Of a DNA stretch of 46,844 bases, positions 9,277-18,841 are shown in pieces. A program made the position numbers and the translations under genes. Positions within the stretch are counted from its first letter, which is position 1; every line of letters begins with the position of its first letter. This stretch comes from Lelliottia sp. WAP21 (GTDB lineage: Bacteria > Pseudomonadota > Gammaproteobacteria > Enterobacterales > Enterobacteriaceae). The notes under the pieces were generated by a model. It did no database searches, was not told where the DNA came from, and saw nothing but the letters and a program-made list of their open reading frames with translations. The stretch is from positions 1-46,844 of the forward strand of contig NZ_JAIWPG020000021.1 in assembly GCF_020532665.2 (NCBI RefSeq). Direction: 5' to 3'.

Positions 9277-9857
9277 TATCGGGATGTCTACAAAAGCGCC
9301 GGCGGCCCCTTTAAGGGTGCGGATATTACAGTCAACCAGCGCTGTGGCAACTCAGTCAATAAGGGCATGAGCATTAAGTAATAAGAGTAACATGTTAAAA
9401 TTAATGTTAATCATTCCCAACTGCGAGTATCTGTTAAAGCGGCTGTGAGCGGTCCTCCATGGACCGTAACGCTCAGGTAAATTGCGATCTGGCGTACTAC
9501 GGTGCACTGCCTAAAGATCATCACCTCCATCATGTGCATGTTGGATAATTTAGAGTTTTTGTAGCTAATTTGTTATTTGATATTAAATATAAATGTATAT
9601 TTTTTAACTTAAATTAAAATACTCCATGTATTTTAATATATAAAGCTCATCGTACATAATAAAGCTAATAAACCGACATTTCTGTATGCGGCTGTTTTTA
9701 TTGAAATAATAATTCAGATTATCATCGGATACTCGCAAGCCAAGTAAAAAATCGAGCAAAAAACGAACACACCTGATATCATAAATTGAAAATGTGATTT
9801 ACATGGGATGTGAACACCCGTTTGTCAGGATATCATCTTATCTATTGATCATTAATT
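9277..9857. other. Intergenic scrap between IS remnant and peptidase gene
   Basis: The first 250 bases have a coding-like GC content but no open frame (probably decayed IS or gene DNA). The rest is AT-rich and leads into the NlpC/P60 gene. No RNA gene or repeat was recognised. Confidence 0.4.
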
Positions 9858-10373
9858 ATGACTATTTTATTCATGTTTTTTCTGCTATCTCTATCATTTT
9901 CTGCCAGTTGTTTTGAGCTATCTCGGGATTTTTCGTCTAAGCATAGCTATTTGTTAAAAACAAATAATTTGACTGAGCAGAAAAAAAATATATATGGAGA
10001 TAATAATTTTCGTTCGCGACTTCTCAGCCAGTATCAAAAATGGCGTGGTACTCGATACCATTTCGGTGGAAATTCTTTCAGGGGTATTGATTGCTCCGCA
10101 CTCATGCAGCATCTTTTTCGAGACACAAAAAATTTATCACTTCCAAGAACAACCCGTGAGCAAATCCTGAGGGGACGTGATGTAATGCGGCATGCTCTTC
10201 AGGTGGGAGACCTTGTATTTTTCCGGTCTGGCCCTGAGGGACGACATGTCGGTGTTTTTATTGGCAATCATGAATTTATTCATGCTTCTTCCAGTAAAGG
10301 GGTAATAATTTCTACCCTAAAAAATAAATACTGGCATTCCCGTTTTATGACTGCTCGCCGAGTTACTGCGTGA
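9858..10373 (+). CDS. Exported NlpC/P60 (C40) cell-wall peptidase
   Basis: A 171-aa protein with an N-terminal hydrophobic signal (1-18) and a C40 peptidase domain from about residue 55. The catalytic set is clear: Cys79 in GIDCSALM, His130 in RHVGVFIG and His142 in EFIHASS, all in canonical contexts (YHFGG before the cysteine, DLVFFR before the first histidine). Relatives such as Spr/MepS and NlpC cleave bonds in peptidoglycan stem peptides in the periplasm. The signal ends FSASC, which only loosely fits a lipobox, so a soluble periplasmic form is also possible. It stands alone between decayed sequences and is AT-rich. It may be a stray effector or housekeeping paralogue. No immunity gene is adjacent. 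Confidence 0.85.
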   Translation: MTILFMFFLLSLSFSASCFELSRDFSSKHSYLLKTNNLTEQKKNIYGDNNFRSRLLSQYQKWRGTRYHFGGNSFRGIDCSALMQHLFRDTKNLSLPRTTREQILRGRDVMRHALQVGDLVFFRSGPEGRHVGVFIGNHEFIHASSSKGVIISTLKNKYWHSRFMTARRVTA

Positions 10374-11387
10374 CGGTATCTGAATGGTCTCAGGCTTAAC
10401 AGGTCCCCCCGGGTCATTGAGATGACCAATCCCAATGACCCTATCCCGAGGTAATCGTGAGCGTACAACTGACTGCCCCACCTCACAGCATCTTTCATAA
10501 GGGGTATAGTTCAAGTTTAATTTGGGGTAATGGAACATTACAACCACTTTTAACCGGTATTCCTTGATGTTGTTCGCAATAGAAATATTTTGCTATTCAG
10601 CAATTCTGCATTGCCGTTTGATTCCCAATGCTACATGGCGCTCAAAATCCCATACTACCGTTTACGTAACATCCGGTTTGCACAACGCAGCGGTGGGGCA
10701 CTAACGTCTTTTGCTATGACTATCCATTCCAGCCACAGCCGTTTGCTGTGCTTGTCATACCGAGCATTCCTGAGTTCCCGGGTCCGCTCTTTCTTTGCTC
10801 AGCAACGGCTTGTATCAGGCAGGACCATCTGCGCTATTCGCTTATCCGTGCGGTCTGAGTATGCTGTAATATCCAACAATATGGTCTGTTATTGCGTAGA
10901 CTGGAACGCTGAAGTGTAGCTGCTGCGATGAACCCTGAACAGGTGGCAGATTGTGCCCACAGGATACAGCGCCCTGAGATTACCGATTATCAAGAACTGT
11001 TGGGGAATCTGACGTCAGAAGCGCTGTAGCTTTTTTTAAATTTCTTTCACAATTTCAATTGGTTGTAATTTTTTTAGCTCGCATATTTCGATTTAACCCG
11101 GAGTTTTACGGATAAAGAAAATCGCTTACGCGATGAGCAACATGAAAGACCTTGAGCAATCGCAGTTCATGCCATCAGGAATGTATTTATTGCTTAAGGT
11201 GGCAACGAATACGACGGGGCAACAGTTTGAGTAGTTTTACATTCACAGAAAGAGTTAATTTAAAATAACGAAAATAGTAATTTTTTTTACTAAAACACCG
11301 CACTTAAAGTTCATTTTCCCATCTTTTCCTTATCGGACAGAGTGTTATTATCACTATGAATTTATACTATAAAATTAAGGATTTTGA
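10374..11387. other. About 1 kb of decayed sequence without an intact gene
   Basis: The region from 10560 to 11030 has coding-like composition. It contains short open pieces such as 10931-11032 (MNPEQVADCAHRIQRPEI...) and a 33-codon frame at 11133-11234. None has a convincing ribosome binding site or a recognisable domain. The pieces look like the ends of former genes or an old mobile element. The last 150 bases are AT-rich and should hold the promoter of the gene at 11388. Confidence 0.4.
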
Positions 11388-11882
11388 ATGTCAGCGAAGG
11401 ATGCGTTTTTAAAAAAAATGCAGGAAAATAAACACTCACAAACAGCAAGCATCGAACAAGCAAAAGTGGATATCCAACGTTTCAGAATGGGTATGGACGA
11501 TTTGTCTAATCAGGTGGAAACGTGGCTTAAAGACTCCGGTGTGGACGTTTCGGTTAGAGAAAATGAATATCACGATAAGAGCATTAATATCCTTCTTGGC
11601 AGTCAGAGTACTCTCTTAGAACGTTATCAGGTCGTCAGCGTCGCACTAAGTAACAAGGATAAAACAGGTACCATCGTACCGATTGGGGTGTATGGTTATA
11701 GTGCGGCTGGTCGGGCATCACTAACGCTGGAAAACCGGCCCCAGAGAGCTGTAAATTATTTGCTCGTTCTCAACAGTGATGGTAAGTGGTTGATTCGTGA
11801 GGAACATCCCTCAGGGCAACCCTGTCAAGCGATTACTTTAAACGAAGAAATATTTTTTAAAGCTATTGAATGTCTGGCCTGA
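11388..11882 (+). CDS. Hypothetical protein, 164 aa
   Basis: An intact frame with ATG at 11388 preceded by TTAAGG. The first 55 residues are charged and probably helical. The remainder looks like a small alpha/beta domain with alternating hydrophobic strands (SINILLGSQ, YQVVSVALSN, TIVPIGVYGY, NYLLVLNSDGKWLI). There is no signal peptide or membrane helix, so the protein should be cytoplasmic. I do not recognise the family. It is flanked by decayed DNA on the left and by marC on the right, at the position where marRAB would be expected. Confidence 0.6.
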   Translation: MSAKDAFLKKMQENKHSQTASIEQAKVDIQRFRMGMDDLSNQVETWLKDSGVDVSVRENEYHDKSINILLGSQSTLLERYQVVSVALSNKDKTGTIVPIGVYGYSAAGRASLTLENRPQRAVNYLLVLNSDGKWLIREEHPSGQPCQAITLNEEIFFKAIECLA

Positions 11883-12262
11883 GTTTGATTTTCATACAGT
11901 TATGTATGCATTGTAATTCCTTAAATACTGTGTTTCATAATGGTGATGGCAACAAAAGTCAACTTCGGTTACCGCCTGAAATATAGCTTCGAAAACGTAA
12001 ATTAATTACGTAACTATATAATTAGATGCTAAAAAATATTTTTGCCGGTTGGATTTCAGACTCCATTAACTACCTCGCCAGTTTCCGCATCGCTTAAGAT
12101 ATGCGCTCCCTAATCTCGCTATCTTCCTGGTCGTTCTCTGGCCAATCACTGGAAGCTTTCGAAGTACTGGAGAAAATATTACTTATGCTGTGCAGATGGC
12201 TCACTCGCGGTGATTTCACCGTATACTTGTGACATTGATTATTAATAAGGACACGAAGCGCT
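11883..12262. other. marC upstream region
   Basis: This 380-bp stretch lacks any gene. It holds a likely -10 element TATACT at 12222-12227 for marC and an AAGGA site just before the start codon. In E. coli marC is divergent from marRAB, but no MarR, MarA or MarB coding sequence and no recognisable marO repeat is present here. Confidence 0.45.
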
Positions 12263-12928
12263 ATGTTGGAACTCTTTAAGGCAATTGGGCTTGGTCTGGT
12301 AGTCTTACTGCCATTAGCCAACCCGCTCACCACCGTCGCCCTGTTTTTAGGGCTGGCGGGGAATATGACCAGTACAGAGCGCAACCATCAGTCGATGATG
12401 GCCTCGGTGTATGTGTTTGCCATCATGATGGTGGCTTATTACGCCGGACAGCTGGTGATGAACACCTTCGGGATATCCATTCCCGGCCTGCGCATCGCCG
12501 GTGGGCTGATCGTTGCCATTATCGGTTTCCGGATGCTTTTCCCGGTGCAGAAAGCACATGACTCGCCTGAAGCCAGAAGCAAAACGGAAGAGATGGAGGA
12601 TGAACCGACTGCAAATATCGCCTTTGTTCCTTTAGCCATGCCGAGTACGGCGGGGCCAGGTACCATTGCGATGATTATCAGTTCGGCCTCTACGGTGCGT
12701 AACGGGGATACCTTCCCTGACTGGGTGATTACCGTGGCACCACCGCTTATCTTCGCCCTTGTTGGCCTTATCGTCTGGGGCTCTTTGCGCAGCTCTGGGG
12801 CGATTATGCGCTGGGTAGGCAAGGGCGGGATTGAAGCCATTTCACGTCTGATGGGCTTCCTGCTGGTCTGCATGGGCGTGCAGTTTATTATTAACGGCAT
12901 ACTGGAAATTATTAGAACGTACCACTAA
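12263..12928 (+). CDS. marC: MarC family membrane protein
   Basis: A 221-aa protein matching E. coli MarC nearly end to end: it starts [20 protein letters not shown] and ends [14 protein letters not shown]. It has six membrane segments, with the paired conserved PLANPLTT and [11 protein letters not shown] motifs of the MarC (UPF0056) family in each half. The molecular function is not established, and it was shown not to contribute to the Mar multidrug phenotype. The gene is normally chromosomal and divergent from marRAB. Its isolated position here among IS remnants suggests that an island was inserted at, or recombined with, the mar locus. Confidence 0.95.
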   Translation: MLELFKAIGLGLVVLLPLANPLTTVALFLGLAGNMTSTERNHQSMMASVYVFAIMMVAYYAGQLVMNTFGISIPGLRIAGGLIVAIIGFRMLFPVQKAHDSPEARSKTEEMEDEPTANIAFVPLAMPSTAGPGTIAMIISSASTVRNGDTFPDWVITVAPPLIFALVGLIVWGSLRSSGAIMRWVGKGGIEAISRLMGFLLVCMGVQFIINGILEIIRTYH

Positions 12929-12929
12929 G

Positions 12930-12975
12930 GCGGTGCCTGGCGGCAAAGCTCCATCCGGTATAACTTTTTCCACCA
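12930..12975 (+). terminator. REP-like hairpin / possible marC terminator
   Basis: Just after the marC stop codon, CCTGGCGG and CCATCCGG can form an imperfect stem with a 7-base loop, followed shortly by CTTTTTC. Its composition resembles enterobacterial REP elements. Either reading fits the 3' position. Confidence 0.35.
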
Positions 12976-13128
12976 GCGTAGCACTAAAGCCAAAAATAAC
13001 CAGAGATCCGGGAAATATACACATTCCCGTAAGGAATGTGTATCAGCGCAAAACAGGAATATGCTGTGCGTTCCCATTTTGCCAATATCATCAAGCAACT
13101 AACTATTCTCCATGTAGTCGGTGGCTAA

Positions 13129-13359
13129 CGAAGGGAATCCAGTTTAATATCCACCGTTTGGATTAAAGAGCCTATATGTCCGATTCTCACCTTCCTGGTC
13201 TGGGATATCTATAAAGACGATTACGTAGGTTTTGATCCACTGGTTCACTTCTCAAACACTTTAGGGGAGATTGATTTTCGCCAGCTGTTTGACGAAATTC
13301 ACCTTAGTGACTGTCTGCCGAGCGTTTGGCTCCCGATGGATACAGGCACGCCAGGCTGA
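13129..13359 (+). pseudogene. Unrecognised open fragment without a start
   Basis: An open frame without a convincing start ends at 13359 and includes FLVWDIYKDDYVGFDPLVHF. The amino-acid composition looks like a genuine protein end, but I recognise no family and the 5' part is absent. It lies directly before the IS150-like remnant and may be the tail of a gene cut by it. Confidence 0.3.
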
Positions 13360-13384
13360 ATCAATTTCGTAATATCTGGGCTTC

Positions 13385-13948
13385 ACAAACTGAATCGCCA
13401 CAGATTTAACAGACAACCTGGAGTCATTTGAAATGGCTTAAAGAATGGGTCACCGACGTAACGAAGTTCGCCGTAGATGGGAAGAAGCTTTATCTTTCCC
13501 CAGTGCTGGACCTCTTTAACAGAGAGATAATCGCATACAGCATGTCTGAGAGACCTAAAATGCTGATGATTAACTCGATGCTAGATCAAGCCATGTCAAG
13601 GCTTGGAGAACATGATAAGCCGATCCTGCATTCAGATCAGGGCTGGCAGTACCAGATGAGACATTATCAGAATGTTTTGCACTCGAACGGAGTAGTTCAA
13701 AGCGTGTCACGCAAGGGAAATTGTCTGGACAATGCCGTGATGGAAGGCTTCTTCGGGATGCTCACGTCAGAGTGTTATATCTGAACAAATTTAAGAGCAT
13801 TAAAGAGCAGCTGTAGAGGAATACATAGATTACTACAACCATGAGCGAATCAGCTCAAGGGTAAAGGTCTGAGCCCGGTAGAATACCGGACTCAGGTTCA
13901 GTTAGTCGCCTGGCAAATCACTGTCCAACTTTAAGGGGTCAGTTCATT
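13385..13948 (+). pseudogene. IS150-like (IS3 family) transposase orfB remnant with right end
   Basis: The frame 13428-13784 matches the second half of IS150-type OrfB integrases: [20 protein letters not shown] with the first catalytic Asp, [16 protein letters not shown] with the second, and [19 protein letters not shown] with the catalytic Glu. It breaks at 13784. The tail up to about 13908 has stops but still shows the YIDYYNHERI region in pieces. The sequence around 13919-13948 (CTGTCCAACTTTAAGGGGTC) looks like the IS3-family right end. The 5' half and orfA are missing. Insertion lies 28 bases from the end of terE, where terF would be expected. Confidence 0.8.
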
Positions 13949-13975
13949 TTTTGGCGGGGTCACATTCAGCATCTT

Positions 13976-14551
13976 TTAGACGTTAACGCCGTGCTGGGCG
14001 GCAAGCGCTGAAAGGCCACCAGCATAGCCCTGGCCCACAGCTTTAAACTTCCACTCAGCGCCGTTACGATAGAGTTCACCGAAGATCATCGCCGTTTCAG
14101 TTGAAGCATCTTCAGATAAATCGAAACGGGCAATCTCTGCGCCATTATCGTTGTTGAAAACGCGCATATAGCTGTTGCTCACCATACCAAAGTTTTGTTT
14201 ACGTGCTTCGGCATCGTAAATGGTTACCGCAAATACCAGCTTTTTAATGTCCGCAGCCACTTTAGTCAGGTCAATTTTCACCTGCTCATCGTCGCCATCG
14301 CCTTCACCGGTACGGTTATCACCCTGGTGTTCAACGGCGCCATCAGGGCTGGTTTTATTATTGAAGAAAATGAAGTGGGCGTCAGACAGCACTTTGCCGT
14401 CTTCGCCAACGGCGAAGACTGACGCGTCCAGGTCAAAACCCTGACCGTCTGTTACACGGGCATCCCAGCCCAGGCCAACCATAGCAACATTCATGGTTGG
14501 TGCTTCTTTGGTCAGAGAAACGTTACCGCCTTTTACGAGAGAAACTGCCAT
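13976..14551 (-). CDS. terE: Tellurium resistance protein TerE
   Basis: A 191-aa TerD-family protein starting [20 protein letters not shown]. The family signature [13 protein letters not shown], an acidic calcium-binding loop, lies around residues 80-92. Residues [17 protein letters not shown] mark the first half. TerD-domain proteins bind calcium and act with TerC at the inner face of the membrane in resistance to tellurite, phage infection and colicins. It is the last gene of the minus-strand ter operon, 58 bases after terD. terF, which often follows, is replaced by an IS remnant. Confidence 0.95.
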   Translation of the reverse strand: MAVSLVKGGNVSLTKEAPTMNVAMVGLGWDARVTDGQGFDLDASVFAVGEDGKVLSDAHFIFFNNKTSPDGAVEHQGDNRTGEGDGDDEQVKIDLTKVAADIKKLVFAVTIYDAEARKQNFGMVSNSYMRVFNNDNGAEIARFDLSEDASTETAMIFGELYRNGAEWKFKAVGQGYAGGLSALAAQHGVNV

Positions 14552-14609
14552 TTTTAGCTCCTGCTAACAGTTGAGTTAGGGCTACAGACACAGCCCCAGG
14601 TAATAAATG

Positions 14610-15188
14610 TCAGGACGCGTTAATGCCGTACTGAGCGCAAACAGATGCCAGACCGCCAGCATATCCCTGGCCTACCGCACGGAACTTCCACTCACCATTG
14701 TGGCGATATAATTCACCGAACAGCATCGCAGTTTCTGTGGAGGCATCTTCAGTCAGATCGTAGCGCGCCACTTCCATCTGGTTATCATCATTGACCAGAC
14801 GAATGAACGCACCTGACACCTGGCCGAAGCTCTGGCGACGAGCCTGAGCATCGTGAATCGTCACAACGAAAATAATCTTGTCGACATCAGACGGGACAGT
14901 ATCCAGTTTGATTTTCAGGGATTCGTCATCACCGTCGCCTTCACCGGTACGGTTATCGCCAGTATGAGTTACTGAACCGTCAGAAGACGTCAGGTTGTTA
15001 TAAAAGATGAAATCAGCATCACCACGAACTTTGCCGTTAGCGGCCAACAAAAATGCTGACGCATCCAGGTCAAAGTCCTGACCATCGGTTGAACGTGCAT
15101 CCCAGCCAAGACCCACAAGGACATTTTTCATTGTCGGGGCTGCTTTACTCAGGGATACGTTCCCACCTTTGGAAAGAGAAACACTCAT
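14610..15188 (-). CDS. terD: Tellurium resistance protein TerD
   Basis: A 192-aa TerD-domain protein ([20 protein letters not shown]) with [13 protein letters not shown] and the calcium-binding [13 protein letters not shown] loop. It is a close paralogue of terE next door and matches the full usual length. TerD interacts with TerB and TerC in a membrane-linked metal-sensing complex. A GAGGTTATTT leader before the ATG provides the ribosome binding site on the minus strand. Confidence 0.96.
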   Translation of the reverse strand: MSVSLSKGGNVSLSKAAPTMKNVLVGLGWDARSTDGQDFDLDASAFLLAANGKVRGDADFIFYNNLTSSDGSVTHTGDNRTGEGDGDDESLKIKLDTVPSDVDKIIFVVTIHDAQARRQSFGQVSGAFIRLVNDDNQMEVARYDLTEDASTETAMLFGELYRHNGEWKFRAVGQGYAGGLASVCAQYGINAS

Positions 15189-15236
15189 AAATAACCTCTT
15201 CGATTAGTAACGGGTTTAGTTCAACACGTCAGGAGA

Positions 15237-16277
15237 TTAGCTCTCCTTTTCCTCTGAATCTGGTTTGCCTGGGAACATGACGCTGATAATGATCCCCAGC
15301 GCCAGCACACCGAGCACAACATACAGGCTGGTCGTTGCAGCGATGCTGTAACCATGGTGCCAGATATGGTCAGTTGCATTCAGGCCAAGTTTTGCTGCAA
15401 TGAAGAACAGCAGAACGATGACAGCCTTTTCCAGATGAACCAGGTACTGTTTAAGCGCTTCCAGGACGAAATACAGGGTACGCAGACCCAGAATAGCAAA
15501 CATCATGGCACTGTAGACGATCAGCGGTTCGCGGCTGACAGCGATGATTGCAGGTACAGAGTCGAACGCAAACATAACATCAGACAGTTCAACCACGGCA
15601 ACACACAGGAATAGAGGCGTGGCGTACAGCGCTGCTTTTTTACCACGACCAATAGTCACATCACTGTTTTCGGGTTTTGCCAGTTCTGCATCCACTTCCT
15701 TCTGATTGAGCAGGAAGGCATGCCCGCGCAGCTTCGGCCAGATGGGGAAGAAACGCTTAACCATGCGATATGCAAGGTGCTGGGAATAATCTTCAATTTC
15801 ATCATTGTCATCGCCGCTTTTGAGCATCATGACCGCAGTCCATGCAACGATAAGTGCGAATACAACTTCAACGTACGGCCCAAGACTCAGAAGACTCGTT
15901 CCGATGGCGACAAAAATGCCCCTGAAAACAATAGCGCCAATAATCCCCCAATACAGAACGCGATGACGGTAACGATCCGGCACGGCAAACCAGGAGAAGA
16001 TGGCCATCATGACGAACAGGTTGTCGACCGACAGCACTTTTTCCAGTGCATAACCCGTGACAAACAGGCTGGCGACTTCTGCACCATGATGAATGTAGAG
16101 AAAACCGGCGAATGCCATCGCAACCACAACCCAGAATACGGACCAAAGTGCCGCACTCTTGAGGGAGATTGGCTTGTCGTGACGGTGCATAAACAAGTCA
16201 ATAAAGATGGCACCGACTGAAAGCGCAATAAAAACAATGACTGTTTCAGTCGGAAAACCGATGTGTGTTGAAACCAT
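15237..16277 (-). CDS. terC: TerC integral membrane protein
   Basis: A 346-aa polytopic membrane protein essentially as in plasmid-borne enterobacterial TerC (MVSTHIGFPTETVIVFIALS). About nine helices are seen. The conserved acidic, probably metal-binding motifs are EKVLSVDNLFVM in an early helix and ELSDVMFAFDSVPAI in a later one. TerC is the membrane hub of the Ter system and may move or sense metal ions. The gene is 22 bases after terB and 48 bases before terD. Confidence 0.96.
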   Translation of the reverse strand: MVSTHIGFPTETVIVFIALSVGAIFIDLFMHRHDKPISLKSAALWSVFWVVVAMAFAGFLYIHHGAEVASLFVTGYALEKVLSVDNLFVMMAIFSWFAVPDRYRHRVLYWGIIGAIVFRGIFVAIGTSLLSLGPYVEVVFALIVAWTAVMMLKSGDDNDEIEDYSQHLAYRMVKRFFPIWPKLRGHAFLLNQKEVDAELAKPENSDVTIGRGKKAALYATPLFLCVAVVELSDVMFAFDSVPAIIAVSREPLIVYSAMMFAILGLRTLYFVLEALKQYLVHLEKAVIVLLFFIAAKLGLNATDHIWHHGYSIAATTSLYVVLGVLALGIIISVMFPGKPDSEEKES

Positions 16278-16299
16278 AATTTACCCTTAGGGATGAAGA

Positions 16300-16755
16300 T
16301 CAGAGGCCAAATTCAGCCGGTTCAAAGCCCAACGCGACAGCAATTTCGCGGGAAGCAATTTTCTCATCCTGGTCAAAATTACCGTCACTTTTTGCAACAG
16401 CAATGCCCACGCGTAAAGCCAGCTGAGCTGCTTCAGGCTGGTCTTTTAGCGCCAGGATGTACTTCATGGTTTCGCCTTTACCAATCTCGATATCGAAATC
16501 AAAGCTTGAAACCAGCTTATTGAAGAAGTCGATGACCTCATTGGTATCGAAAACTTTTAACTCTTCCGAAGAGCGCAGAAAACCCATCATTTTCTGTTTT
16601 TCCTCGGCGCTCACACCATCACTGGCAGCGGCGATACGCGCGCAGACAGCGACGGTACCCTGCATAAATTTTTTGTTTTTAAAACGGCCAACCTGACGGG
16701 TTAATTCTTCCCGTCCGGAATTAATCGCACCTTTAACTTTGTCAAAAAAGCTCAT
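16300..16755 (-). CDS. terB: Tellurium resistance protein TerB
   Basis: A 151-aa cytoplasmic all-helical TerB protein: MSFFDKVKGAINSGREELTR, then AVCARIAAASDGVSAEEKQK and a second repeat AVAKSDGNFDQDEK. The two acidic helix-loop repeats are the metal-binding motifs of the TerB family. I chose the ATG at 16755 because AAAGGA lies just upstream and the length then equals the known protein. A longer frame runs into terA. TerB docks on TerC. Confidence 0.95.
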   Translation of the reverse strand: MSFFDKVKGAINSGREELTRQVGRFKNKKFMQGTVAVCARIAAASDGVSAEEKQKMMGFLRSSEELKVFDTNEVIDFFNKLVSSFDFDIEIGKGETMKYILALKDQPEAAQLALRVGIAVAKSDGNFDQDEKIASREIAVALGFEPAEFGL

Positions 16756-16777
16756 ATGTATTTCCTTTGTTGCTGTG

Positions 16778-17941
16778 TTATTTAGACCCGGCACTCCAGC
16801 GAAATCCCCAGCCAAAGGCGCGGTCCATTTCGTTCTGCCCTTTGAAGTATTGGTTGATTCGCTCGACTTTAATCGCGCCGTTCTCGTTTACCAGTCTGGC
16901 AATCGCGCACAAGGTACGACGGTTTTCACCTTCTGTCAGACGTGTCTCAATAGGCGGTTGATCCGGAACATGAATGGTGACCACTCCATCTGTCTTATCC
17001 CAACTTGGGACGCCTTCATAAATAAAGGCATAAATCAAAACTTCACGGATATGTTTCCATTCACGCCCATTAATGTGTAGCCATTCACCATCAGAAATAT
17101 CCCCCGTGCGGTCATCCCCCTGAAGCCTGACATAAGGTTCGCTATGATAATCGCCAAAGGCATTACCCAGTGCCTGAATAACGGATTTATAGCCGTCCTG
17201 AAGCTCAACAAAAGCCCCCAAATCAAGATCTATGCCTTTTGAACCGAACATGCCCGCAATACCGGTTTTGGTACTGCCACGGTGCCAGTTCAGGTTGATA
17301 CGAATTTCACCAAAGTTATCGCGTTTCGTCAGGCTGATAGCTGGTTTCTCTTTGGTGAGAGAAACTTTGCTCAGGCTAATTTTTGTTTCGACAGGTGGAG
17401 GTGTGGCAACCGGTGGTGCTGGAGGGGGTGAAACAGGTGCGGGCTCGTCAGCAATCGTTACGCCAAAATGCTCTGCCAGAGGCTTCAGGCCGCCATTAAA
17501 ACCCTGAGCAACAAAGCGGAATTTCCACTCATTATTACGCCGGTAAAATTCGCCCAGAATTAATGCCGCCTCCTGGCGACCGGTGAGATCGACAACGCCG
17601 CTCACCAGGTTATTGGCCCCCTGCTCTACATCAATGGACAGGTTGCGAAGGTTTGATACTTTTTGCCCACCGTCACAGGTCACCGTAAAAGCGACTTTTT
17701 CAACATTGGCCTTCAGTTGGTGTAAGGCGACAGTAAAAGTTGAATACTGTCCTTCACTGGCAAGGCTAACCGATCCATCGTCGTTGCGTAATTGGCCATA
17801 GAACACCATGTCCGCATCTCCTTGCACCTTACCGTTGGCATAGAGACGAAATGCGGATGCATCAATCGGACCGCCTGAAGTGACACGGACCCGAAGTTCT
17901 TGTGTTGGAACGGGGGCATTGCCCCCTGGCGTCAGGTTCAT
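16778..17941 (-). CDS. terA: Tellurium resistance protein TerA
   Basis: A 387-aa protein with an N-terminal TerD-like domain (about 1-165, SGGPIDASAFRLYANGKVQG), a proline-rich linker (about 168-190, APVSPPPAPP) and a C-terminal TerA domain (KVSLTKEKPAISLTKRDNFG onward). It lacks the strict GDGDDE loop of TerD, TerE and TerZ in the first domain. Its start overlaps the terZ stop (TAATG), indicating coupling. It belongs to the cytoplasmic part of the Ter complex. Confidence 0.95.
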   Translation of the reverse strand: MNLTPGGNAPVPTQELRVRVTSGGPIDASAFRLYANGKVQGDADMVFYGQLRNDDGSVSLASEGQYSTFTVALHQLKANVEKVAFTVTCDGGQKVSNLRNLSIDVEQGANNLVSGVVDLTGRQEAALILGEFYRRNNEWKFRFVAQGFNGGLKPLAEHFGVTIADEPAPVSPPPAPPVATPPPVETKISLSKVSLTKEKPAISLTKRDNFGEIRINLNWHRGSTKTGIAGMFGSKGIDLDLGAFVELQDGYKSVIQALGNAFGDYHSEPYVRLQGDDRTGDISDGEWLHINGREWKHIREVLIYAFIYEGVPSWDKTDGVVTIHVPDQPPIETRLTEGENRRTLCAIARLVNENGAIKVERINQYFKGQNEMDRAFGWGFRWSAGSK

Positions 17942-18522
17942 TAGCGAACAACCGTTGAAACGATATCATTATGCATGTCATCAATGGTGCGTCCACGGCA
18001 GGCATGGCCATGGGCGGTAAAGTCCCAGTTGCCATTGTTACGACGCAAAGAGGAGATGACGATCCCAGTGTGAGGGCCTTGCTCGGTCAGTTTGTAGCGC
18101 GCCAGTTCTTTACCTGTCTGATCCACCACGCGGCAGAAGGCGTTTTCTACGTCATTGAACGTCTGGCCGCGAAAGCTATTTACAGTGAATGCCAGATATT
18201 CAACCTTCGCTGGCAATTTGGACAGATTGACGCCGATCACTTCGTCGTCTCCGTCCCCCTCGCCCGTCAGGTTGTCGCCACTGTGAACAACAGAACCGCA
18301 ACTCGACGTTAGCTTACGGAACCAGATGGTATCAATTTTATTCCCCGCGCTATCCATCAACACGCAGCCAGCATCGAGGTCGATAGAGTCGCTGCCACCA
18401 AATAAACCGCCAAGAAGTCCTTTTTTCTTAATTGGATCCCAGCCGAGACCAAATTTGAGCTCACTTAATTGAGAGGATTGTTTGCTGAGTGACACCGTCT
18501 GGTTCTTGCTTAATGAAACCAT
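17941..18522 (-). CDS. terZ: Tellurium resistance protein TerZ
   Basis: A 193-aa TerD-family protein (MVSLSKNQTVSLSKQSSQLS) with SIDLDAGCVLMDSAGNKID and the [13 protein letters not shown] calcium-binding loop. It is the first gene of the operon terZ-A-B-C-D-E. AAGGA is 7 bases upstream of the ATG. The promoter candidate at 18587-18614 lies about 65 bases upstream. Confidence 0.95.
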   Translation of the reverse strand: MVSLSKNQTVSLSKQSSQLSELKFGLGWDPIKKKGLLGGLFGGSDSIDLDAGCVLMDSAGNKIDTIWFRKLTSSCGSVVHSGDNLTGEGDGDDEVIGVNLSKLPAKVEYLAFTVNSFRGQTFNDVENAFCRVVDQTGKELARYKLTEQGPHTGIVISSLRRNNGNWDFTAHGHACRGRTIDDMHNDIVSTVVR

Positions 18523-18586
18523 GTTCTATTCCTTAAAATGGTAATGACCGAGACAATCAAGGTATGTTCATTCGCTAACAAAGAAA

Positions 18587-18614
18587 ATCATATCATGATG
18601 AAGTACTCTGACAA
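18587..18614 (-). promoter_or_regulatory. Candidate sigma-70 promoter of terZABCDE
   Basis: On the minus strand TTGTCA (18614-18609) is separated by 16 bases from TATGAT (18592-18587), close to consensus and correctly placed upstream of terZ. Confidence 0.55.
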
Positions 18615-18767
18615 GGTAAATTTTGGTAGGTTTTGCGTAAAAGCGCATTTCATGCCAGAATTAAACGTCAAAGCGTTCATTTAACTTATTGAAATTAAAA
18701 TAAACATTCACTTCATGAATATTTGTAAAGGCCGACTGTTTTGCGTAAGTGATTAATCATATTATGA

Positions 18768-18796
18768 TTGACATACAGTGGTGACCTTCTTAGACT
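18768..18796 (+). promoter_or_regulatory. Candidate sigma-70 promoter of the divergent ter biosynthetic operon
   Basis: TTGACA (18768-18773), a 17-base spacer and TAGACT (18791-18796) lie about 45 bases before the ATP-grasp start codon. The -35 is perfect and the -10 matches four of six. With the terZ promoter it makes a 320-bp divergent control region. Confidence 0.55.
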
Positions 18797-18841
18797 CAAT
18801 CATCCTCCTCCTTTTGCAGAGCTTTCCAGGTAATTATAAAA

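Noticed and set aside
10590..10919. 109-codon plus-strand frame rich in Ser and Arg
   Set aside because: No family pattern or ribosome binding site. I compared it with IS1 InsA/InsB from memory and saw no match. Reported only as decayed DNA.
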